Source: an uncultured Lysobacteraceae bacterium (GTDB lineage: Bacteria > Pseudomonadota > Gammaproteobacteria > Xanthomonadales > Xanthomonadaceae). From it: DNA of 13,080 nucleotides. Below the pieces are notes generated by a model, which saw only the letters and a program-made list of their open reading frames with translations, made no database searches and had not been told where the DNA came from. The position numbers were made by a program, and so were the translations under genes. How positions within the stretch are numbered: position 1 is the first letter of the stretch; the number at the start of each line of letters is the position of its first letter. Shown here piece by piece: positions 7,045 to 13,080 of this stretch. The stretch is taken from assembly GCA_946886995.1 (NCBI GenBank), contig CAMPJU010000015.1, forward strand, positions 1 to 13,080. The letters are read 5' to 3'.

Positions 7045-7992
7045 CTAGCGCCCGTGGTGCCGTGCGATCGTCTCCTCGTCCAGCCGCAGGAAGCGCGCCG
7101 CGTTGTCGTACAGGATCGCGCGGCGCTGCGCCTCGGTCAGCCATTCGATCCCGTGCAGCCGATGCAGGATCGGCGCGATCGGCAGGTTGTCGCTGCCGAA
7201 CATGATCCGGTCTCCGAACCCGGCGTCGATGAGTTCGCGCAATGTCGCTTCGTACTGCTCGCCGGGCATCGCGCCGTTGGTGATCGCCAGGTCCACGTAG
7301 ACGTTCGGGTAGTCGCGCAACAATGCGAGCGTTTCCTCCCGGAAGGGCGGTTGGTCGCCGCGGCCGGCCCCGACGTGCTGGATCCAGACGCGCAAGCCGG
7401 GATGCTCGTCCAGCACTGCCCGCATCAGGTCGGGATTGCCCATGGCCGGGTCGTAGTCCGGGCAGCAGGCCGGGTCCTGGCGCGGGGAGTGCGGCGCGCC
7501 GGGGCCGGGGCCGCGCTGTGTGTGGATCCCCACCGGCAGGTCGAACTCCGCTGCGAGTTGCCAATAGGGCGCCAGCCGTGGATTCGCGGGCGACAGCCCG
7601 GCATAGCTGATGGTGATCTCGTGGATCACGGCAACCTTGCCCCGTTCGACCTGCTCGCGGAGCCATGCGTGGTCCACCCAGCCTTCGTCCACGGCGAAGC
7701 AGCGATAGCGGGGTTCCGCCAGGTTGCGGGGGCAGGGGATCATCGGCCCGGCCAGGAACCGGCCCGGCGCCGCGTCGGCCCAGTCGGCCACGTCGCTGTA
7801 CTCGGTCAACGACAACAGGGCCAGGACGACGGAGTTCCGGTCCATTTCCTCCAAGGTGCGTTCGCGGTACTCCGCGTCGTCGCTGCCGGGCCAGGTGGCA
7901 TGCCGGTGGACATCGATGATCGGTTCGGCCGCCCGGGCGAAGGCGCTGGCCGACAGCAACGCCACTGACGCGACTGAGATCCAGGGCTTCAT
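7045..7992 (-). CDS. secreted metal-dependent amidohydrolase (amidohydrolase_2 family)
   Basis: This 315-residue protein has a Sec signal peptide (hydrophobic 5-19, cleavage near ARA at 19-21), so it acts in the periplasm or outside. The mature part is a TIM-barrel amidohydrolase: H29-x-H31 at the first strand (DVHRH), E125 (IHEIT), H157 (GIHTQR), H206 (IQHVG) and D268 (GSDN) are in the expected order for metal ligands and the catalytic Asp. It should hydrolyse or decarboxylate a small substrate that I cannot name. The family includes aminocarboxymuconate-semialdehyde decarboxylase-like enzymes and lactonases. A Pro/Gly-rich loop with adjacent cysteines (C176-C177, about 160-186) covers the region after H157 and is unusual. 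The ATG at 7992 has GAGGA eight bases upstream. The gene is divergent from the MATE exporter, with 44 bases between starts. Confidence 0.87.
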   Translation of the reverse strand: MKPWISVASVALLSASAFARAAEPIIDVHRHATWPGSDDAEYRERTLEEMDRNSVVLALLSLTEYSDVADWADAAPGRFLAGPMIPCPRNLAEPRYRCFAVDEGWVDHAWLREQVERGKVAVIHEITISYAGLSPANPRLAPYWQLAAEFDLPVGIHTQRGPGPGAPHSPRQDPACCPDYDPAMGNPDLMRAVLDEHPGLRVWIQHVGAGRGDQPPFREETLALLRDYPNVYVDLAITNGAMPGEQYEATLRELIDAGFGDRIMFGSDNLPIAPILHRLHGIEWLTEAQRRAILYDNAARFLRLDEETIARHHGR

Positions 7993-8036
7993 CGAAAAGT
8001 CCTCGGGGAGGCCGCGGCAGTATATCGTCGCGCCCC

Positions 8037-9422
8037 ATGGCCTCTCTCCTGACCGAGGTCCGGGACGCGATCCGCGGCACCGGCGCCGACTACACGAAGG
8101 TCCCGATGCGTCGGGCGGTGTTCCTGCTCGCGGTGCCGATGGTGCTCGAACTGGTGCTCGAGTCGCTGTTCGCGGTCGCGGACATTTTCTTCGTCGGCAA
8201 GCTCGGGCCCGAGGCGGTCGCCGCGGTCGGCCTGACCGAAAGCCTGATGTTCCTGCTGTACTCGGTGGCGATGGGCCTGGCGATGGCGGTGACCGCGGTG
8301 GTCGCCAGGCGCATCGGCGAGGGGCAGCGGGAGGCCGCCGGCGGTGCGGCCGTGCAGGCGATCGCGCTCGGCATCCTGGGCTCGCTGCCGTTCTCGATCG
8401 CGGGCGTGCTGTTCGCGCCGGAGCTGCTCACGCTGATGGGTGCGGACGCGGCGACGCTGGCGCACGGCGTGCCGTACATGCGCTGGGCGCTGGGCGGCAA
8501 CGTGGTGGTGATGCTGCTGTTCGTGATCAACGCGATCTACCGCGGCGCGGGCGACGCGGCCATCGCGATGCGCGTGCTGTGGGTAGCGAATGGCCTGAAC
8601 CTCGTCCTCGACCCGATCCTGATCTTCGGCTGGGGACCCATCCCGGCGATGGGGGTGGAAGGCGCAGGTCTCGCGACCGTGATCGGCCGCGGCACCGGCG
8701 TGGCGATGCAGCTGTGGATCCTGTTCCGCGGCGGCGAGCACATCCGCGTGCTGCGCTCGCAACTCCGCTGGGACGGCCCGGTGCTGTTCAACATCGTGCG
8801 CACGTCGCTGGGCGGCATCGGCCAGATGATCGTGGCGATGACCTCGTGGATCTTCCTGGTGCGGATCCTGGCGAGCATCGGTGCCGAGGCGGTCGCGGCG
8901 GCCACCATCGCGATCCGCATCATGATGTTCATGATCATGCCGGCCTGGGGCATGTCGAATGCGGCGGCGACGCTGGTCGGGCAGAACCTCGGCGCCGGCG
9001 AGCCGGGTCGCGCCGAGGCCTCGGTGTGGCACATCGGCTGGTACAACATGGCGTACCTGGTGGGCGTGTCGCTGCTGTTCTTCTTCTTCCCCACCGAACT
9101 GGTCGGGTTCTTCAGCGCCGATCCCGCGGTGGTCGCCATCGGCGGCGAGTGGCTGCGCATCCTGTCGTATTCGTTCTTCGTCTACGGCTGGTGGATGGTC
9201 GCGGTGCAGGCCTTCAACGGTGCCGGCGACACCGCGACACCGACCTGGATCAACCTGGTGTTCTTCTGGCTGATCCAGATCCCGCTGTGCTGGTTCCTGG
9301 CGCTGCGCCTGGGGCTGATGGAGACCGGCGTGTTCTGGGGCGTGTTCGTTTCGGAGACGTCGGTGGGGCTGTTCACGCTGTGGCTGTTCTCCCGCGGCGG
9401 CTGGAAGGCCGCAAAGGTGTAG
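8037..9422 (+). CDS. MATE-family multidrug/cation antiporter
   Basis: This 461-residue inner-membrane protein has a dozen hydrophobic segments in two homologous halves, the standard MATE design. It should export organic cations or other drugs in exchange for Na+ or H+. Visible hallmarks are the first-helix acidic site at 49-54 (ADIFFVG), the paired half-repeat motifs YRGAGDAAIAM (168-178) and NGAGDTATPTW (394-404), and VGQNLGAGEPGRAE (314-327) mirrored by VARRIGEGQREAAG (89-102). The ATG at 8037 precedes a short cytoplasmic N-terminus. No good ribosome-binding site lies immediately before it, since the nearest purine-rich run (GGGGAGG) is more than 20 bases upstream. Met24 is an alternative start but would trim the N-terminal helix. 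Substrate and coupling ion cannot be decided from the sequence. Confidence 0.92.
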   Translation: MASLLTEVRDAIRGTGADYTKVPMRRAVFLLAVPMVLELVLESLFAVADIFFVGKLGPEAVAAVGLTESLMFLLYSVAMGLAMAVTAVVARRIGEGQREAAGGAAVQAIALGILGSLPFSIAGVLFAPELLTLMGADAATLAHGVPYMRWALGGNVVVMLLFVINAIYRGAGDAAIAMRVLWVANGLNLVLDPILIFGWGPIPAMGVEGAGLATVIGRGTGVAMQLWILFRGGEHIRVLRSQLRWDGPVLFNIVRTSLGGIGQMIVAMTSWIFLVRILASIGAEAVAAATIAIRIMMFMIMPAWGMSNAAATLVGQNLGAGEPGRAEASVWHIGWYNMAYLVGVSLLFFFFPTELVGFFSADPAVVAIGGEWLRILSYSFFVYGWWMVAVQAFNGAGDTATPTWINLVFFWLIQIPLCWFLALRLGLMETGVFWGVFVSETSVGLFTLWLFSRGGWKAAKV

Positions 9423-9502
9423 CCGGGGGCTCGGTGACCATCGACAGGTGCGGGGCCCGGGGGCGGCCAGTAGGATTGGCGACGGGGAAATCGCGAATGG
9501 GC

Positions 9503-9537
9503 CAGGGGCACCGCCGGAACGCGGCGGCAATGCCCTG
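9503..9537. other. strong stem-loop in the leader of the four-gene exporter operon
   Basis: In the 157-base gap after the MATE gene, GGGCA-CCGCCG (9506-9516) pairs with CGGCGG (9522-9527) and TGCCC (9531-9535) around a GAACG loop, with a three-base CAA bulge. A further CA/TG pair can form beyond an extra G. No T-run follows, so a rho-independent terminator is not supported. It may end the MATE transcript with other factors or act as a leader structure for the Yip1-family gene 40 bases downstream. The rest of this gap holds no gene and no convincing -35/-10 pair. Confidence 0.42.
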
Positions 9538-9579
9538 CCGTGACGCGGTCGATGCCCGCCCGCCACCCGGAGACGTCCC

Positions 9580-10254
9580 ATGAGCCACCTCGTCGATATC
9601 TACCTGCAGCCCTCGAAGGTCTATCCCGACCTCAAGGCCAAGCCGACGTTCTGGCTGCCGCTGCTCCTGCTGGCCGTGTCGTCGGCCGTGCTGATCCTGG
9701 CGTACTACATGAAGGTCGATCCGGAGTGGGTGGTCGATCGCACCGTGCTCGCCGCCGGCGCGGACATGAGCGCCGCGGAGCGCGAGCAGATGCGCGAGGC
9801 GCTGCCCGGGGCGAGCACGATGGGCTACTTCGGCGCGGCCTCGGCGCTGATCGGCACCCTGGTGTTCACCGCGCTGTTCGCGCTGTATTTCATGCTGGCC
9901 GGGAAGGTCGCCGGCGCGGCGCTGTCGTTTCGCCACGGCATGAGCCTGGCCAGCTGGTCGAGCATGCCGATGCTGCTCGGCACCATCATCGCGCTGGTCG
10001 GCGTGCTGACGATGACGCCGCAGACGCCGCTCGAGTCGCTGATGCTGGCGCACGTGGACCCGCTGCTGGTCGAACTGCCGCTCGACCACGAGTGGAGCGG
10101 GCTGGCCAAGGGCTTCAGCCTGCTCACGTTCTGGACGTGGTTCCTGCTGGCGCTGGGCTGGCGCACGTGGACGCGCGCTGGCTGGGTGGAGGCGGCGATC
10201 GTCGCCATCCTGCCTAGCGCGGTGGTGTTCGGCATCATGGCGTTGTTTGCATGA
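9580..10254 (+). CDS. Yip1-family integral membrane protein, first gene of exporter operon
   Basis: This 224-residue protein has five hydrophobic segments (about 24-43, 83-107, 128-146, 177-193 and 200-222), the arrangement of the Yip1 domain. The N-terminal VDIYLQPSKVYPDLKAKPTFWLPL (5-28) is typical of bacterial Yip1 proteins, which begin with a short amphipathic segment containing a Pro-x-x-x-[FY] pattern before the first helix. A hydrophilic loop lies at 44-82. Its stop overlaps the adaptor start (ATGA), so it is translationally coupled to it. In Bacillus subtilis the Yip1-family YknW precedes adaptor YknX, ATPase YknY and permease YknZ and is part of that exporter. The same role is inferred here: an accessory subunit for assembly or gating. 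GGAG precedes the ATG by about eight bases. Family assignment rests on topology and N-terminal pattern and is good but not certain. Confidence 0.78.
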   Translation: MSHLVDIYLQPSKVYPDLKAKPTFWLPLLLLAVSSAVLILAYYMKVDPEWVVDRTVLAAGADMSAAEREQMREALPGASTMGYFGAASALIGTLVFTALFALYFMLAGKVAGAALSFRHGMSLASWSSMPMLLGTIIALVGVLTMTPQTPLESLMLAHVDPLLVELPLDHEWSGLAKGFSLLTFWTWFLLALGWRTWTRAGWVEAAIVAILPSAVVFGIMALFA

Positions 10255-11486
10255 AGTTGAAGATCGAGCGCAAGTGGCTGGCCGCCGGACTGGTGGTCGC
10301 GGTGCTGGTGGTGCCGTTCCTGGTCAAGCACGCCTCCGGCGACGACGGCATCGAGGTCGACATCGCGCCCGCGACCCTGGAGGCGGTCCGGCCGACCGTG
10401 CTCGCGTCCGGCGTCCTGGCGTATCGCAACGAAGTCGACCTGACCGCCGAGCTGGTGGCCAAGGTGACCATGATCGCCGTCGAGGAAGGCGACCGGGTGG
10501 AGGAGGGACAGCTGCTGCTGAAGCTGGACCCGGAGAGCTACCGCAACGCGATCGAACGCGAGCAGGCCACCCGCCGCCAGGCGCTCATCAGCATCCAGCG
10601 CCAGCGGGTGACGCTCGCGCTGCGCGAGAAGCAGTTCGAGCGCGCCCGGCAGCTGGTGGAACAGCAGATGATCGGGCAGGACGCGTTCGACGAGACGCGC
10701 AACCAGTTGCGCATCGCGCAGGTCGAGCTGCGCTCGAGCGAGGAGGCGCTGCGGCGGGCCGATGCCGTGCTGGGCGAGGCGCGCGAGCAACTGGACAAGA
10801 CCGAAGTGAGGTCACCCATTGCGGGACAGGTGGTGGCGCTGACGATCAAGGTCGGCGAGACCGCGATCCCGTCCACGTCGTCGCTGGCCGGCGCGAAGCT
10901 GATGACCATCGCCAACACCACGGCGATCCAGGCCGAACTGCAGATCGACGAAGGCGACATCGCCAAGGTCGGCATCGGCGATGCGGTGGAGGTGCACGCG
11001 GCCGCATACCCGGACCTGGCGCTGGAGGGCGTGGTCGCGAAAGTCGCGCTTGCGCCGACGATCTCCGGGCAGAGCCGTGCCTACCAGGTCACCGTCGACA
11101 TCGAGGTGCCGGACGGCGTCGAGTTGCGCTCCGGCATGAGCGCGCGCGCGGACATCTTCCTCGGCGACGGGGAAAAGCGGCTCGCGGTGCCGGTCGAGGC
11201 AGTGATCGCCGAAGTCGGCGAGGACGAGGCGGTGACCCGCCACGTCTGGGTGGAGCGCGACGGCAAGGCGCGCAAGGTCGAAGTCGAGACCGGGCTGTCC
11301 GACGACCGCTGGGAGGAGATCACGTCGGGACTGAAGGTCGGCGACCGGGTGATCGTCGGGCCGGCGCGGACGCTGCGGGACCTGCAGGAAGGCGATGCCG
11401 TCGTCGAGGCGAAGGCGGGCAAAGACGAAGACGAAGACAAGGATGAGGAAGAGGAAGAGGAAGAGGACGAGGTTTCGTTCTCGTGA
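10251..11486 (+). CDS. periplasmic adaptor (membrane fusion protein, MacA/YknX-like) with acidic C-terminal tail
   Basis: This 411-residue adaptor links an inner-membrane ABC exporter to the periplasm and, in Gram-negatives, usually to an outer-membrane TolC-type channel. An N-terminal signal anchor spans about 9-25. The biotinyl-lipoyl domain is split (about 68-94 and 183-206, the latter with RSPIAGQV). The two halves flank a coiled-coil hairpin at 96-181, followed by beta-barrel and membrane-proximal domains to about 385. Residues 391-407 are almost only Asp/Glu (15 of 17) with two Lys, an unusual tail that follows the last fold. It starts inside the stop of the Yip1 gene (ATGA) with no Shine-Dalgarno sequence, so reinitiation is likely. 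Its own stop overlaps the GTG of the ATPase (GTGA). The hairpin is shorter than in RND adaptors, as in MacA. No outer-membrane factor is encoded in this window. Confidence 0.9.
   Translation: MKLKIERKWLAAGLVVAVLVVPFLVKHASGDDGIEVDIAPATLEAVRPTVLASGVLAYRNEVDLTAELVAKVTMIAVEEGDRVEEGQLLLKLDPESYRNAIEREQATRRQALISIQRQRVTLALREKQFERARQLVEQQMIGQDAFDETRNQLRIAQVELRSSEEALRRADAVLGEAREQLDKTEVRSPIAGQVVALTIKVGETAIPSTSSLAGAKLMTIANTTAIQAELQIDEGDIAKVGIGDAVEVHAAAYPDLALEGVVAKVALAPTISGQSRAYQVTVDIEVPDGVELRSGMSARADIFLGDGEKRLAVPVEAVIAEVGEDEAVTRHVWVERDGKARKVEVETGLSDDRWEEITSGLKVGDRVIVGPARTLRDLQEGDAVVEAKAGKDEDEDKDEEEEEEEDEVSFS
11424..11472 (+). repeat. purine-rich hexanucleotide repeat encoding the acidic tail
   Basis: GACGAA occurs twice in tandem (11424-11435), then GAGGAA three times (11445-11462) followed by GAGGAC and GAGG. 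Each unit encodes two acidic residues, giving the Asp/Glu tail of the adaptor. Such repeats can change length by slippage in steps of six bases, keeping the frame. The last GAGG (11469-11472) lies ten bases before the GTG of the ATPase gene and is the probable ribosome-binding site, so the repeat both codes for the tail and places Shine-Dalgarno-like sequences near the next start. Confidence 0.75.
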
Positions 11487-12184
11487 TCGAACTGTCCAAT
11501 GTCGGCAAGCGCTACATGATGGGCGAGGAACCCTTCATGGCGCTGCAGGGCGTCGACCTGCGCATCGGCCGCAACGAATACGTCGCGCTGATCGGGCCTT
11601 CCGGCTCGGGCAAGTCGACGCTGATGAACCTGCTGGGCTGCCTGGACACGCCCAGCGAGGGACGCTACGTCCTCAACGGGCGCGACACCTCCGACATGGA
11701 CGACACGGAACTGGCACGGGTGCGCAACCGCGAGATCGGTTTCATCTTCCAGAGCTTCCACCTGCTGCCGCGACTGTCGGTGCTGCAGAACGTGATGCAG
11801 CCGCTGGTGTACCGCGGCATGCCGCGCGCCGAGCGCCAGGCGCGAGCGACGCGGGCGCTCGCCCGGGTGGGCCTGGCCGACCGGATGGGCCACCGCCCCA
11901 ACCAGCTGTCGGGTGGCCAGCGGCAGCGCGTGGCGGTGGCGCGCGCGCTGGTCGGCGAGCCGTCGATCCTGCTGGCCGACGAACCGACCGGCAACCTGGA
12001 TTCGAAGACCTCGGCGGAGATCATGGCGCTGTTCGACGAGCTGCATGCACAAGGCCAGACGGTCGTCGTGGTGACCCACGAACCGGACATCGCCGCGCAC
12101 TGCAAGCGCACCATCCGCGTCAGTGACGGCCGGATCGTCGAGGACACATCGGTGGAAGACACCGCGATCGGGGGCGCGCGATGA
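11483..12184 (+). CDS. ABC exporter ATPase, MacB/LolD/YknY type
   Basis: This 233-residue nucleotide-binding domain powers the exporter at the cytoplasmic face. It has the full motif set: Walker [10 protein letters not shown] at 38-46, Q-loop Q90 ([10 protein letters not shown]), signature LSGGQ at 142-146, Walker B ending ADEPTGNLD (165-173, catalytic E167) and H-loop H199 (THE). This IFQ-SFHLLP and ADEPTGNLD pairing is typical of the MacB/LolD/FtsE group. It is separate from the permease, as in YknY/YknZ, rather than fused as in MacB. The start is GTG at 11483, overlapping the adaptor stop (GTGA), with GAGG ten bases upstream. Its own stop overlaps the permease ATG (ATGA). Confidence 0.95.
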   Translation: MIELSNVGKRYMMGEEPFMALQGVDLRIGRNEYVALIGPSGSGKSTLMNLLGCLDTPSEGRYVLNGRDTSDMDDTELARVRNREIGFIFQSFHLLPRLSVLQNVMQPLVYRGMPRAERQARATRALARVGLADRMGHRPNQLSGGQRQRVAVARALVGEPSILLADEPTGNLDSKTSAEIMALFDELHAQGQTVVVVTHEPDIAAHCKRTIRVSDGRIVEDTSVEDTAIGGAR

Positions 12185-13080
12185 ACATGCTCCTGGAGGC
12201 ATTCCGCGCCGCCCTCACCAGCTTGAACGCGCACCGCATGCGCAGCTTCCTCACCACGCTGGGCATCCTGATCGGCACCGCCTCGGTGATCGCCGTGGTG
12301 TCGCTGGTGCAGGGCCTGTCGGCATCGATCAAGTCGCAGTTCGAGGACCTGGGCAGCAGCACCATGACCCTGGAGCCCCGCAACGACACCGAGAACTTCC
12401 GCACCGGGCGGCTCAACCAGATCACCTTCGAGGACGTCGATGTCCTGCGCTACCGCGTCGATGGCGTTGGCCAGGTCGCACCGATGCTGCACGTCCAGGC
12501 CGCGGGCGCGACCTACCAGGGGCACAGCGCGATGCCGCAGATCCTGGCGACGACGGCCGAGTACCAGGCCGTGCGCGGGGCCTACACGGAGCACGGCCGC
12601 TTCCTCGTCCCGAGCGACGACCGGGGCGGGCGCCGGGTGGCCGTGATCGGCACCGAGTTGCGCGACGACCTGGAGATGCCCGAGAACCCGGTCGGTGAAT
12701 ATTTCCAGGTCGGCGCCGAGTGGTTCAAGGTCGTCGGCGTCATGGAGGAGCAGGGCGAGATCTTCGGCTTCAGCCAGGACAACTACGCGCTGATCCCGTT
12801 CGGCGTGGGTCGGTCGCTGATGGGCAACAGCACGCGTCCGAACATCGTGGTCTCGTTCACCGCGGACGACCTGGACGAGGTCGATGCGGTGCAGGAGCGG
12901 GTGCGGCGCGCGATCCGCGTGTCGCGGGACCTGGAGCCGGGCGATGAGGACGACTTCACCGTCACCGCCGCGGAGGCGTTCCTGGAGGAGTTCGACAAGG
13001 TGATGGCGATGGCGACCGCGGTGGTGGGCGGCATCGTCGGCATCTCGCTGCTGGTCGGCGGCATCGGCATCATGAACATC
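12181..13080 (+). CDS. ABC exporter permease, MacB/YknZ type (partial, C-terminus off the right edge)
   Basis: The frame is open from the ATG at 12181 to the window end, giving 300 residues. A first transmembrane helix lies at about 22-44 ([10 protein letters not shown] and on). A large MacB-type periplasmic domain follows at about 45-270 with NQITFEDV, a VAVIGTEL strand at 153-160 and a KVVGV strand at 183-187. The second helix begins near 276 and ends in [11 protein letters not shown] (290-300), a motif strongly conserved at this position in MacB/FtsX-like permeases. In the family, four transmembrane helices and a periplasmic domain form a mechanotransmission exporter without a conventional transport channel. 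The last two helices must lie beyond the edge. A GGGGG six bases before the ATG may serve as ribosome-binding site, in addition to overlap coupling with the ATPase gene. Confidence 0.93.
   Translation, partial: MNMLLEAFRAALTSLNAHRMRSFLTTLGILIGTASVIAVVSLVQGLSASIKSQFEDLGSSTMTLEPRNDTENFRTGRLNQITFEDVDVLRYRVDGVGQVAPMLHVQAAGATYQGHSAMPQILATTAEYQAVRGAYTEHGRFLVPSDDRGGRRVAVIGTELRDDLEMPENPVGEYFQVGAEWFKVVGVMEEQGEIFGFSQDNYALIPFGVGRSLMGNSTRPNIVVSFTADDLDEVDAVQERVRRAIRVSRDLEPGDEDDFTVTAAEAFLEEFDKVMAMATAVVGGIVGISLLVGGIGIMNI

Noticed and set aside
9476..9504. TTGGCG as a -35 box for the exporter operon
   Set aside because: No acceptable -10 hexamer lies 16-18 bases downstream; the sequence there is GC-rich.
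7989..9581. Minus-strand frame of 530 codons opposite the MATE gene
   Set aside because: It is rich in His, Arg, Gln and Asp with no fold pattern; the plus strand encodes a clear twelve-helix transporter.
10247..11446. Plus-strand frame of 399 codons overlapping the adaptor gene
   Set aside because: It is offset from the adaptor frame, is Gly/Arg/Ala-rich and has no domain pattern, while the adaptor frame has lipoyl and hairpin domains and coupled overlaps.

Overview
The window is about 13 kb of very GC-rich, gene-dense chromosome. Codon use, the closest remembered relatives of the proteins (a Stenotrophomonas L2-like beta-lactamase, DbpA, secreted M24 and amidohydrolase enzymes) and the short gaps suggest a gammaproteobacterium of the Xanthomonadaceae/Lysobacteraceae (Lysobacter, Luteimonas or a relative). 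This placement is inference. I see no mobile element, tRNA, rRNA, CRISPR array or phage gene, and the longest gene-free stretch is about 157 bases.

Left block, minus strand (1-4462). Read in transcription order, it holds the RNA helicase DbpA, an exported M24 (aminopeptidase P-like) metallopeptidase, a META-domain lipoprotein, and a short-chain dehydrogenase with an N-terminal four-cysteine zinc-ribbon-like motif that runs off the left edge. Gaps are 29, 38 and 64 bases, so an operon is possible, with a GC hairpin before the dehydrogenase.

Middle block (4500-9422). A class A beta-lactamase is read divergently from dbpA, only 37 bases away, and converges on an AHSA1-type SRPBCC protein with 6 bases between stops. 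A 50-residue protein and a PLP-dependent cysteine-synthase-like enzyme follow on the plus strand, 4 bases apart and both with GTG starts. The synthase converges (9 bases between stops) on a secreted metal-dependent amidohydrolase, which is divergent from a MATE-family multidrug exporter.

Right block (9580 to the edge, plus strand). This is a four-gene, overlapping operon: a five-helix Yip1-family membrane protein, a membrane-fusion/periplasmic adaptor, a MacB-type ABC ATPase and a MacB-type permease (cut at the right edge). Every junction overlaps by four bases (ATGA, GTGA, ATGA), which implies translational coupling and a fixed complex. The gene content and order match the four-component YknWXYZ exporter of Bacillus subtilis, here apparently in a Gram-negative host. 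The adaptor ends in a very acidic tail encoded by a GAGGAA-type hexanucleotide repeat. This operon is the best candidate for an under-described system in the window.

Taken together the region leans towards envelope defence and export (beta-lactamase, MATE pump, MacAB-like exporter) mixed with housekeeping (DbpA) and secreted hydrolases. I see no sign of horizontal transfer.
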